Origin: Glossina fuscipes
Lineage: Eukaryota; Arthropoda; Insecta; Diptera; Glossinidae
DNA: 64,000 nucleotides
Assembly: GCF_014805625.2 (NCBI RefSeq)
Contig: NW_023998459.1
Coordinates: 3,401,289-3,465,288 of the forward strand
Direction of reading: 5' to 3'
Part shown: positions 36,779 to 47,224 of the stretch, piece after piece
How positions within the stretch are numbered: the stretch's first letter is position 1
Layout of the letters: every line of letters begins with the position of its first letter
Made by a program: the position numbers and the translations under genes
The notes under the pieces: model-generated
Told to the model about the DNA's origin: nothing
The model's database searches: none
The model's input: only the letters and a program-made list of their open reading frames with translations

Positions 36779-37883
36779 AATTCTCAGCGAAAACAAAAAA
36801 AAAAGAAAAAAACTTGTTTTGCAAAGTGAAAATTCATCATACATGTGTAAGCACACAAGGGAATATTGCTTGCTAATTATTCTACGGATTATATCAGATG
36901 GCAAAAAACAACAGAGTACCGCAACTTAGTCGGTTAAAAACCGTTGCGCGAAGAAAAAGAAATGAACAAACACTGCTAAAAGCAGACTGAGAGATACAAC
37001 CGTGGCGAGGTTCGAATAGAACTTGAAAATGTGCGAGCATCAATGTATTGACTCCAACCAACGCAAAGGAATAATATAAATAATAAATGTGTGAAGAAAA
37101 GATTTGAGTAATAATTTGCGCGATGTTCAACAGACTAAAGCTTTTTTTATAATAATTGGTAACATATTAGTTCTTATACCAATCGGCAACATATTACGTT
37201 CGTGTCTTTCGAGTAATGAACAAGAAAACCCGTATAATTGAAAGTAAGCACTTAATTCCTTCGATAACTGAGTGTGTTTAACACAAATACAACAGTGAGC
37301 AAATAGACAAGTCTAGCGTGATTTGTAACGCCATTTTCTGAGGTAGAAGATTATAGGGTACCTAATTTGATTGGCATTATTCGACCAAACGTTGCGTCTG
37401 GGCGTACCAATATGTTTATTTGTTGCTTCTATCACTTGAACTGGAACAAATCGCATAAAGATAATGAGACAACGATCAATGCTTGTGGACAATGACAAAG
37501 TTTTATTGTCAAAAGGGTAGTTTGTTATTTTACTACGTACTGCAATAAACAAAATATATTAAATGAGGCATTTGCATTTTTGCATTTGTTTAGTCCAGAA
37601 ATATTAACAGCTTGAAGTGTGTCACAAAAATGCAACACAAGCAAATTAATATAAGTAACGATGACGCACTTCAAGGTCTGGATTATGTAATCAACGGTAT
37701 TGTTGTCTATGGTCAGTTATATGGAAACAGACAAACATCAAAACATGATAGTGCAAATGCAAGTGCATGAACAAATCGCACAATGCTACAGTGATAATTG
37801 CATAAGCATGAATGTGTAAAGGAAAGAATAAAACTTGTTGACTTAAACTAAATAGTTTGAATAAAGACAAACATAAGACTAAA
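36779..37883. other. gypsy leader and probable BEL 3' end (LTR not delimited)
   Basis: The first part is A-rich leader after the primer site. The part nearer 37880 probably holds the 3' LTR of the minus-strand BEL element. I could not place its ends. A run of seven C at 37888-37894 (G on the minus strand) is a candidate polypurine tract next to it. Confidence 0.4.
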
Positions 37884-37926
37884 CATTCCCCCCCATGTTG
37901 ACAAATGGGTCGACTAATTTGGTTGT

Positions 37927-39514
37927 TCATGCCTTATTAGAACTGGAATATGAAATTTCGACAGGGGGAAGTACAGGGAGCTGGAGTTGGTGTTGCCTCA
38001 TGTTGTGGAATGTCATGATTTGGTGCAGGGTAATATGTGCAATTACCGTCTTCTTAAGGAACATCATATTGCCGGATATGGTGATGATTGCGACTGCGCT
38101 GATGATCACTGCTGAGCATGCTACCTTAAAATCATGATTTGCACTATCACGATGTTGACTTCTGCCTGCTTTTATGACCTCCAATTTACGTTTAATTGCT
38201 GCTAGCTCAGTTAGCTGAGTAGCATAGTGGTTAGATAGTACTGAATAGTTGAAGGTTGCGGTGGACCCGTCCTTGACGAGGTCTTGTTATGAGAGTTCTG
38301 ACAATTCTCCAAGACTTGTATATGCTGACGTCAATGTGTTTGTTATCGATTTATGGCCTGAGATTTGGACAAAGTCGTGTTGGAGGATGCATTCTGGTTT
38401 AATAGTTAATAAACCAGAACTTTTCAAATTGAATGGGATTATATCTCTGTCACACACAGCAGTTGCTTGCGTGAGTGATTACGACGCATAGACCTATTGG
38501 TTGTTATGTGCCAGAGTTATCCACGTTACATTTGTTGTGAGTCTCTTCAGCGGGCAATTTGGCAAAGTGAAGTTGTTGAACAGGTTGATCTCACATTTAC
38601 ATTTTTCGGCGCTGAACTTGTATTGGCGTTGGGCCTTACGACATATGAAAGAATTTTGTATTAAGGTGCCGCACGAATTGACTTGAAAGGATGAGACCAA
38701 AAAATAGCGTTCTCTATTCATGTTTATAGCCAGCAGAGAGCTACAGGATTGTATGACTACCATGGTGTTGTTTATATAGTTGAGAACAGGCGTTAATTAA
38801 CAACGATTGACTAAGGGCAAGATTATGTTAAATACCATGTGATTGAGAGTGAGTCCACCCCTGATCTTCATTAATTTATAGAGTTCCAACAGGTGGTTCT
38901 CTGATGCAAGTGACTCCAACGATTGAGGCAAGTGACTTTTAATTTGTCTGATCTCTGTCTCGACTCGTGCTGACGTCAGTAATAACGGATTGATTTTTTC
39001 ATGGTCGGTATCAATCAGGGCATCTGGAATACATGTTTGTATTTTTTGCAATCTATTGGCTGCGAGTGTTAACTGCATAGTGCTTTAATTAAAAGGCTGG
39101 TTGATTTGATATAGTTGCGTATTCGGAATCAAGTACACCGGACAATGAGTGTGCGACTTTACCAACGAAATCTATTGCACTTCTTTTCTTTCGCGATCTT
39201 TGCAGTAGTCTGTTGCCGAGATCCATATCAGTCCCCATGTGTTGGGAATGCTCTGTAGTGAGTAAATACGAAATATTTGGTTTCATTCTTGTGCAGATAT
39301 TTCGTAGATGATTTTTTATGTTGACTAAGAACGCTATGTCGCTCCAATAACTTAAGAGATCATAGCACACAATCAGATTCCATTGACTTGTGGATATGGT
39401 GGTGGAGCCAATTTCTTCAAAATGGATTCCAAGCTTAGATCCAAATTTCTGATTGGTTGTTCGGGTTCCAATGACCCTAGGGAGTATTAGCAACGTTGCT
39501 AGTAGTGCGGTCAA
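37927..39514 (-). pseudogene. Envelope-like region of the BEL element, in four frames
   Basis: Four consecutive minus-strand frames: 39514-39089, 39078-38797, 38763-38494 and 38184-37927. The first ends with a furin-type basic site, RSRKKR, at 39199-39182, followed by a hydrophobic Gly/Ser stretch with the IDFVG motif seen at the fusion peptide of insect retroviral and baculovirus F-type envelope proteins. The third has spaced Cys residues. The fourth carries a hydrophobic segment (about residues 23-45) fit for the membrane anchor. roo-type BEL elements are known to carry an env gene in this position. Frameshifts and stops break it. Confidence 0.65.
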
Positions 39515-39639
39515 AGATTAGTTGAAGGCAATCTCATTCTTGTGAGTTCCGGCTCAACATCTTGATCAGCACTTTCTTTTGGAGTGATTTGTTCATCTGG
39601 ATTGTCATCAATTTTTACATCGGCAACTCGAATAGGTAG

Positions 39640-40554
39640 ATCCATCGTTTCCTGGATATACATTTGTAACTCGTCCTAATGGCCATTTCATGGTAGGATT
39701 GTTGTCTTCTTTGATGATGACCATATCTCCTAGCTTGATGTTGAAAGATCGTTTCTTCCTTTTATGAAGACATTCATGGGACCATCTTTTCCGGAATTCG
39801 AGTTTGACTTGAGAGACGAGTTGCCATCTTCACAGAAGTAAAAGTTTCTTGAAACTGGCTTCAGTGTCAACTTGAGCAGTAGGAGCTTCACCAATTAATA
39901 GATGTCCAGGAGTTGGGGCGGAAATATCATATTGATCATTCGACATGAGTGTCAAAGGACGCGAATTTAAAATTGCTCCTATTCAAATGACCACAGCTTC
40001 CAATTCTTCACAAGTTAATGAAGCTGAGCCTACACTACGAATTAAAAGACGTTTTGCTGATTTAACGGCTGCTTCCCATAGGCCTCCGAAATGAGGTGCG
40101 CTGCGTGGGATGAAGTGGAATTGTATTCCTTTTGAAGTGAGTGCTGAGAGATTCGATTTTAAAGAACATCTGGGCATGGATAGTCGGATGCAACGAAGTA
40201 CATAGAAAATGTTTCGCTGCAGCTTGCCGAATGAGTTCTTGTGATCGATATTGTAAACGAAGTCATAATTGCATGTGCTTGTCAGCACCGTAACGGAGTC
40301 CTTCTTTTGTTCAAGGTCGGTGGGAACTTGGAACTGTGGAAGGAATGGTGTCGGTCAGGATTCTTGGCTGTAGAAACAATGGCCCGAAAAACTACATTTG
40401 GATTTCTGCTAGGGCCTTTGCTGATATTCCCTTTGAGAGAATGTCTGCTGGATTACCCTTACAGCTCACGTGTCGCCACTACTGTGTCAGGGTTAATAAT
40501 TGAATCTGAGAGATTCTTTTGCCAACAAGTGTTTGAAAGGACGATGATTGTGAA
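39640..40554 (-). pseudogene. BEL/Pao integrase and C-terminal domain, deleted and frameshifted
   Basis: 40288-39983 begins with the pre-integrase segment (VYNIDHKNSFGKLQRNIFYV). It then passes straight to the end of the catalytic core (FIPRSAPHFGGLWEAAVKSA), so the zinc-binding part and the first two catalytic Asp are deleted. Next, in other frames, LMSNDQYDISAPTPGHLLIG and LGDMVIIKEDNNP followed by WPLGRV are hallmarks of the domain found after the integrase in Pao polyproteins. Integrase would insert the cDNA; this copy cannot. Confidence 0.8.
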
Positions 40555-41214
40555 TTAGAGATAAATTGGTGGATCACTTAATTGCATATCCTTACGTAAT
40601 CGATATGCGAGTTGTGCAGCCAAGAGCGCTGCACACAATTGTAATGTCGGAAGCATTTTTTTCTTGAGAGGTGGTACTCGGTGGTACTTGCACATAGTAA
40701 GCGTGTCGTGCTTAAAAGTGGCTCGGATGTATGCAGCAGCTCCAAATGCCTTTTCGGAAGCATCAGCAAAACCGTACAACTGAATTTTTACTGGAAGCTT
40801 ACGCTTGAAGATGTGTCGGGAGATTTGTAAGTTGTTTATTGTGACCAAATTTTCCCGGAAGTTGGTCCATGTCGCGTTCCATTCTGGAAATTGTTCATCC
40901 CATGTCATTTTTATTTGCCGTAAGTGTTGTATGAATAATTTTGCCTTTATTACAAGAGGAGCTAAAAGTCCAAGTGAATAAAATAACCTTGACAAGTCAG
41001 AGCATGCAGAGCGTTTTCTGGCGTAGTTCAATTGTTCCACCTCTGCTTTGATACAAAGGTGGTCAATCTTTGGTAGCCAGATGAGCCCAAGGGTTTTAAA
41101 GAATTTCTTATCATCACTGCTGAAGTCCAGATTGACTTCAAAATATAGAGACGTTACTCTGAAAAAAAGACTCGGTAACCACATCTCATTACGTTTAGAA
41201 AACGCTACCCTCAA
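40555..41214 (-). pseudogene. BEL/Pao pol: RT tail and RNase H
   Basis: 219 open codons. TLGLIWLPKIDHL is the conserved end of the Pao RT. FYSLGLLAPLVIKAKLFIQ and MTWDEQFPEWNATW follow. The RNase H-like part has QLYGFADASEKAFGAAAYIR, KYHRVPPLKKKMLPTLQLC and ALLAAQLAYRLR. This order is diagnostic of the Pao family. The first Met is internal; the original polyprotein began far upstream in sequence now absent. Confidence 0.85.
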
Positions 41215-42104
41215 GTTTTTCTTTTAATTTCTTATCTGTTGTTGCTTTGCTGCTGTTGTTGACAATGCCCTGTCCGCTATCAATGATTTTTGTAGTTGCT
41301 GTTTTCTCTTCACTCAGCGAATTATTTTTGGCGTTCTCTACTTCTCGTTCTCTATATCAAATAGACTGTTACCACTTTTCTTTATAATTTTCCATAGGTT
41401 TTACGTCACCTTTGGTTTTGGTTAAATTTCTTAAGGGTGTCTAAAAGGGTGTCCTAACCAATGAAGTCAACGAAATCACGCTACATCTATGCCCACGATA
41501 TACTAAAGCACCGCCTTCCTTTTGTGACGAAATTTAGTAACGGCAATCCACTTCCCAGCGAAGCCTTCTTAGAAACTTTACTACACAGCGACACGAAGCA
41601 GAATCCTCGAATCCACCGAAATCTTTGTATGCCATGCAACGAAGCCTTTAAAGATATGAATGCATTATCCGAGCCTACAACCAGTCGTCCCCAGCGAAGT
41701 CAGCGGCGTCATACATGTTACTCCAACCCTCATCTTGTAAAATCGGAGCCTACAGCGGCTTACGAGACCAGCAACATGGATCGAGTTCAATCCGATAATC
41801 TGGCAAAGTCGGCGTCCCCAGCACCCTACGAAACTAGTCACAGCGAAAAAGTTAACCTGGTAGAGTCGAGGCCCTAGCGGCCTACGAGACCAGCAACATC
41901 GATCGAGTTCAATCCGATAATCTGGCAAAGTCGGCGTCCCCACCACCCTACGAAACTAGTCACAGCGAAAAAATTAACCTGGTAGAGTCGGGGCCCTAGC
42001 GGCCTACGAGACCAGCGCCCTAGCGATCGATTTCGAGGAGGCAACGCCCAGTACAGGTATTCATCCTTAGCCAAGGGTTAGTCAACCAATTGCGAGTCCC
42101 ATAA
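41215..42104 (+). other. Junction and unassigned gypsy sequence before pol
   Basis: 41215-41460 is unassigned spacer at the BEL/gypsy boundary. A plus-strand frame at 41461-41877 (138 codons) contains a Cys pair, LCMPCNEAF, and Ser/Pro-rich repeats. It may be a gag remnant or linker of the gypsy element. I do not recognise it. Confidence 0.4.
41759..42016 (+). repeat. 122-bp tandem repeat, 2.1 copies
   Basis: The unit, starting C(T/C)TACGAGACCAGCAAC, occurs at 41759-41880 and 41881-42002, with a partial third to about 42016. The copies are about 95% identical. The period is not divisible by three, so each copy is read in a different frame. Confidence 0.9.
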
Positions 42105-43000
42105 TTGTCAGTGTTGACTCACAATCCGTTCCTACCGGTTAACGGTCCGACATTCGAATATCCTAAACCCAGAGGTATAAGAGCTGATGGGATCTCCTGT
42201 AAGAGAGAGACACCGCGCCCTATTGCACGTTTCTACGATACGATGACAACCGGATCAGCGCAACAGTTATACTCGCGGGCCATCGAGTCACCACCATAGT
42301 AGCCACTGGTGCGACCACTAGTTTTATCGCCGAAGTCCATGCCCGAGAATTCGAGCAGATTTGCAGGAGAGACTCGTACCGTAAACGTTCACCTAGCCGA
42401 TTCAGAGACCGGACCACACACCTTCGCTTCGTCGTTATGCCTGGAGTAACGAAACCATTGCTACTAGGATACAATTTCCTCAAGACGTTTAGGGCCAAGT
42501 TTCAATGCGCGAACAAAACGACAGCGTACCGACCGAGCGGGCCTCTGAGCCAAGTACTTACGGCGGACCTTACAGTTGAGACGATACAGACTCCGGCGCG
42601 TAGAAGCGCAAATGGGTCTCCTTAAAGTCCACAAACCACAATTAATGACCATAATAGGACTGATGCGAGGCTATCCCTCCCGGGATAAACGATCAGGGCC
42701 TTCACGACGTTTATGGCGCCAGGACGAAGACTTTTCCAGGGGAAGATCTTGCCATTTGGACTGCACTCCAAAGCTGCGACGTTTCAATTCGCCCTGGACA
42801 GCGTGATTGGCCCCGATGGGAAAAGTCTGAGGGCACAATTGGACAAATTGCGAGAGGTATTCCGGCGCCTAAAAGCCGCCCACCTAGAAATCACCATGCA
42901 AAAGTTCGAATTCATCAAGAGGGAGTTAAAATATCTGGGCCACGTGATTACCGGGGGAGGGATCCAAAAGTGTCCAAACCTCAGCTATCAGCATTGAAAG
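42105..43000 (+). pseudogene. gypsy protease and reverse transcriptase relic
   Basis: The protease active site near 42302-42310 reads ATGA in VATGATTSFI where the family has D-T/S-G-A, so the catalytic Asp is Ala. MPGVTKPLLLGYNFL at 42437 is the second protease motif, in the same frame. The RT part at 42713-42997 has LPFGLHSKAATFQFALDSVI and RELKYLGHVITGGGI. The stretch between them that should hold the catalytic YxDD is missing, by an in-frame deletion. A stop at 42625 separates protease from RT. This copy could not make cDNA. Confidence 0.85.
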
Positions 43001-43199
43001 GTTCCTCGGCATGTGTTCGTGGTACTGCCGATTTGTGTCAGAATACGCAGCCCTCTCGAAGCCGCTCAACGAACTGCTAAAGAAGGGAAGGCATTGGCAA
43101 TAGACGGAAGAACAGCAAAGGGCGTTCCAAATTCTGAGATCCAAGCTCAATTAGAGCCCCATTTTGGCTTGCCCTGACTTTATGAAGCCCCTCATTTAG

Positions 43200-43570
43200 C
43201 AGATGGACGCCGGCGACACCTGGTTAGGAGCCGCCCTGACGCAACAGATGGACGGAGATGAAGGCGTGATTGCGTATGGTGCCCGAACCTTAATAGTGCC
43301 GAGAGAAACTACGCGGCAAGAGAGGGAGAGTGTCTGGCGATGATCTTTGGCATCCGAAAATAAGGCCATATCTGTAGGGTTACGACTTCATGAATGACCA
43401 TCTATCCCTAAAGTAGCTGAACTCCTCGTATAACCCAACTGGCCATGGTGGGCTTTGGAACTACAGCAGTACGACTTCGAAAACCATTATCGGCGCGGAA
43501 CGAGAAATATCGTAGCCGTTACGCTCTCTCGGCAACCATCCGAAGTGGTGAACCGCGTAGTGACATGCAC
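43200..43570 (+). pseudogene. gypsy RNase H relic
   Basis: With stops and a frameshift: WLGAALTQQMDGDEGVIAYG, then RNYAARE-like and ECLAMIFGIRK-like words, then WALELQQYDFENHYRRGTRN and LSRQP. This is the standard Ty3/gypsy RNase H-to-linker order between RT and integrase. Confidence 0.8.
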
Positions 43571-43727
43571 CGAGTCGTCTGTAGTATGCCGGTAGCTAAC
43601 TAATAAGCTGCAAGAGATCCAGGTAGAACCCCAGAAGTTCCCCAATTTTACCATCATCGACAGACGGCTATACCCCCATTTTCCACGGAGCAGTATGGAA
43701 GTGGGAGAAGCAGCATAGAAATTATGC

Positions 43728-44350
43728 GTGCCAACACCAATGAAGACCGAGATCTTGCAAGAGAACCATGATGATCCCACAGCGGGACACCTCGGCATGC
43801 GAAAGACGATACGACGAGTCTACAGCCGATACTATTTGTTTGGGATAAACCGAGACATCGCCCGGTACGTACGAAACTGCGTGAGCTGCCAACAATATAA
43901 ACCGTTCCAGCAGAAGCTGGGCGAACAAATGTTAATGGCGTTGCCGGAAGAGCCTTGGTCGACAGTATGTTTAGACTTCATGGAATCATTAACGCAGACG
44001 TAGTTGGGCCACACGATGTATCTGGTGTTTGTAGATCAGTTCTCCAAACGGGTGGATTTAGTCCCGCTTAAGCGATCCACCGCAGCCGCACTGATCGAAG
44101 CCTTCCGAGAACGAATGCTCAGCAACTTTGGCACACCATGAGAAGTCGTCACCGATAACGGGGTGCAATTCACAAGCAGGCATTTTCAAAGTTACCTAAA
44201 ACAGATCGGAGTCGAGCACCAGTTCACCACACAGTACACGCAACAAGAAAACCCTACCGAGACGGTCAACAGAAACGCTAAAACGACCGTCGCGCTATAC
44301 TGCCAATACGAGCAGCATGTGGCCAACATTTGCCAGAGGTCACCTTGAGC
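43728..44350 (+). pseudogene. gypsy integrase relic
   Basis: The zinc-binding HHCC module is intact: NHDDPTAGHLGMRKT and VRNCVSCQQYK. The core follows with STVCLDFMESL (first Asp), then, after a stop near 44003, the VDQFSKRVDLVPLK segment. EVVTDNGVQFTS carries the second Asp, and QENPTETVNRNAKT the Glu. Stops interrupt it at 44003 and 44142. Integrase inserts the cDNA; the catalytic residues remain but the frame does not. Confidence 0.88.
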
Positions 44351-46319
44351 GTAAATGCCGCGGTCACAGATTCCTGCCTAAACTGCCGCATGCCTTCTCG
44401 GGCCAAAGGCGCTCTGTCGTCCCAACCCAGCCCACAGCGTACACCGAAATCTCGCCCTCTAGTCCTCTGACCGGACATACTTCAACTCTCATCGCCGCCG
44501 CTGGCAACCTCAGGTCGGGAATATGGTTCTAATCCGCCTTTAGCCGCTTCTGAAAGCAACTAACCAGCTCGCCGTCAAAGTTAGCACCCCGATTCCAGGA
44601 TCCTTACACCGTGAATTGGATCCTCGAATATCATTCAGGTCGAGGATGCCACCACTCGAACGCTTTACAAGTCACTAAGGCCGTCATCCAACCTGGACAA
44701 TGCCCAGGGGTTACCCGTCACGAGCGGTATGGCGACCGTGTCTGGCGGCCGGCCCTCACCGAGCGCACTACGTGCGAAGCTTCTATAACTGACTTATACT
44801 TTATCTGCTTTATTCAATTTTTGTCTGTAACTGCACAAACTGAAACTGATCAAATCGTATCCACAGGTTCCACGACATGAACTCTGGCGACAATGCCCAG
44901 TGGTGGTCCTCCGCCTTCCAGTAGAGTCCCCGAGACCAATCGCTCAACACCGACCTCATCCACAGAAAGGCGTGGGACTCCCGAGATCACCAAAGCCACC
45001 AGACTCAACCAACAAGGGGTGGTAGTCCTGTCGCTCACCGAGCTGGATACCGATAAGTGCCGCTGTGGGGCCGTACAGGATAGCGACTACAGCGACCACG
45101 CCCACACCACCAAGCCCGACGAGTGACCCAGGCGAACGCACGCCTATTAAGTCACCCAGGGGCGTCCACCCGTTGCCGCCAGGACTCGACGTCAACAACA
45201 GGGTACTCCGCGACTGGAGCATGCCGCGGTCGGCGCAGCAAGCCGCCACACCGCTGTAGAAGGACATGCAAGAGGAATTTCGCCGAGGCCCGTGACGCTT
45301 CGAGGAAGTCTTCTTCGAGGGGGCGCGGCGGTATCATTCATAACTCTCGCCGGGAATGGAGAGTCATCGAGTTGTTCTTGCTCTCCCGCGCCACGAGCGC
45401 ACCAGTCACCCGAGACACCGTGGTACCGCGTGAACTCCACCGAGCAACCCACGAAAGGGTCAACCCTGCCACGGCCCTACCAGATCTACAGTTGCGATCA
45501 AAGGCTGATCCGGTCCAGTTGCAGCCCAGTCCCCGAGTCACTGACCTGCCGGCGGCGGTCCAACTCATCGGACAGATCACCCAAATTTTTAGAGAATTTC
45601 AACGAACCAGTGTACTTGACCGTCAGGTTGTGCCGATAGTCGAGTTCATATATGTCATCACCGTCGGCCACCGAGGGGAGTGGGCAACTAAGCGGGCCGG
45701 CCCTGCCGCACCCATAGACACTAAGCATCCGCTCCGCTGAAGCCTTCCTGCAGATAGGCCACACCGGGGAAAGCGCACCATCAGTCGCTGTAACAACATC
45801 ACGGCCGACACCACGACAACAGCCGCACGGCACCATCAAAAATCAGTAACAACGGATCGACTACGTACCCCAACAACTATCGCATTGCAATTTAGCGACA
45901 ATTTCAATCAACAGAACAGCAAGTACCAACAGAGTTCGGTACTCAACAATATAATAATCATAACAAAAGCAACACAACAACTACAATGAATTTAACAAGA
46001 AGAACAACGACAGCAATGATGGGAACTACCAGACAACTAATCGGATGCTGCCCATGCAGCATAGGTGATATGCACAGCAGGAAACATAAAAGTCACTAGT
46101 GAAAATAAAATTTCCTGTGAAACAGAAGCTAAACAAATCCTTTTATATTCATTCATACCGGGCGGTATGAAGGGAAATACCAGCAATAGCGGTAATCATT
46201 GCAACAGCAATTTGCTTCACACCACCAATCGTCGCGAGTGAACTTTATAAAACATGTTTTACCTTCACATGTGCTACCTCCACCTTTAGCGTATGAAATC
46301 ACTCCTCCGAAGAACGAAG
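44351..46319 (+). other. GC-rich 3' part of gypsy, unassigned
   Basis: Long overlapping frames on both strands (for example 45123-45740 plus) follow from GC richness. The longest plus frame is Arg/Pro/Thr-rich and I cannot place it as gag or env. 45900-46250 is CAA-rich. No envelope motif such as a furin site or membrane anchor is seen. Confidence 0.45.
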
Positions 46320-46697
46320 TCAAATTTGTAAGTTAGAAGAGCAAGTGAGAGGAGGAGTTGGTCGCGAGGTGAACGAAGGAATAGACGTGAGATTAGAAAA
46401 ATGATTTTTTTTTCTTGGTTATAGAAAATAAGACGATATTTTAATTTCCAAAAACCTTAACAAAGTTATGGGAAAGCAAATAGTGGGGTTTATGAAGAAA
46501 ATAAGAAAAAAACTGAATGTCAAAGAAAGGTTAGTCTAAAGAGTCTGGAAAAATCTTAGGTGAATTCGACTTGAGAAAAACCCCGTGCAATCGGTGTAAA
46601 TAAGTTATATCAAGAACTAAAGATATTTCTTGTGAGCAAAAAACCTGGAACCGCTGAGCTACCCCAGCACCAAGTTCTGTGTACATTAGCCCTCATA
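46320..46697 (+). repeat. 3' LTR of gypsy (5' part diverged)
   Basis: It matches 36413-36758 through TTTGTAAG, TATTTTAATTTCCAAAAACC, CTTAGGTGAATTC and GAGCTACC. The end is CCTCATA where the other LTR has CCTCACA. The left boundary is unclear; a TGTGCTACC at 46270 could be the original start. An insertion of roughly 40 bp near 46355 distinguishes it from the other LTR. Confidence 0.8.
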
Positions 46698-47224
46698 ATA
46701 TCCTCCTTAGAAATTTTTCTTTCCTTATTCTTCTGCTTCTCGCAAGAGTCTTTAAAATTTTCCCAGCGAGTATTTTAGTTTCGTTTTTAATGCATTTAGA
46801 TAATTATCTAGCTGAATGGTTTTATCGGTCCCATTGTGTCATTGCATACAGTTTCAAAACTTTTCCATAGTTTACCGGTTGTTATTAGAGGTTCTCTTGC
46901 CTGCTTAGCTAGTTTTCATACTTGGTAGGTATTAGGTTATTTTTTGTAAATTTTCATCATTTGAAACGTATTTCGCCAGATGTATTCTTGGCTTAGTTTT
47001 CGAAATGTTTTGTTACTTGGATTTGTGCTGAGTATGGGTTATTCTGATATTCGCTTATTAATTTTTCTCTTCTTTTTCTCTCTTTATATTGTAAGGAAGC
47101 GTTTTTGCTTCCTTACGGAATACAAGTCCGTCCGCCTACAACATTTACCCACAGCGAACAACCTGTCAGTTCGCTCTGTCCGTGCACGTCTTTTTGTTAT
47201 CAATACATGAACAACCTCCTCCAG
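46698..47224. other. Non-coding stretch
   Basis: AT-rich, with no recognised gene between the gypsy 3' LTR and the tandem array. Confidence 0.5.

Larger units (their letters stand above)
37884..41214 (-). mobile_element. BEL/Pao (roo-like) element, 5'-deleted, nested in gypsy
   Basis: In minus-strand order: RT tail with RNase H (41214-40555), integrase relics (about 40555-39983), the Pao C-terminal domain (39980-39640) and an envelope-like region (39514-37927). Gag, protease and most of the RT are missing, and no 5' LTR is found at the right boundary, so the copy is truncated or partly deleted. It is AT-rich in contrast to the GC-rich gypsy sequence right of 41460. It lies between the primer site and pol of the gypsy element, that is, in the gag position. 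Confidence 0.8.
36256..46697 (+). mobile_element. Ty3/gypsy LTR retrotransposon, old, carrying a nested BEL element
   Basis: The left LTR (36256-36758) begins TGTGAGG and ends CCTCACA, followed two bases later by a primer-binding site. The right LTR ends CCTCATA at 46697. The flanks 36252-36255 and 46698-46701 are both ATAT, a 4-bp target duplication. Plus-strand protease, RT, RNase H and integrase relics lie at 42.2-44.35 kb. A minus-strand BEL/Pao element fills most of the left half. The LTRs are visibly diverged, so the insertion is old. The 4-bp flank match alone is weak evidence in AT-rich DNA, but it agrees with the LTR ends. Confidence 0.8.

Noticed and set aside
44850..45267. Minus-strand genes in the GC-rich gypsy segment
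   Set aside because: Overlapping frames without motifs. They are explained by composition opposite the plus-strand element.
45123..45740. Intact 205-codon gene
   Set aside because: Long frames occur on both strands here because the DNA is GC-rich. The protein is Arg/Pro/Thr-rich with no family motif and lies inside the decayed gypsy element.
46270..46697. Independent second gypsy insertion rather than the 3' LTR
   Set aside because: The end sequence, shared internal blocks and matching ATAT flank fit the same element as the left LTR better. No second internal region follows.
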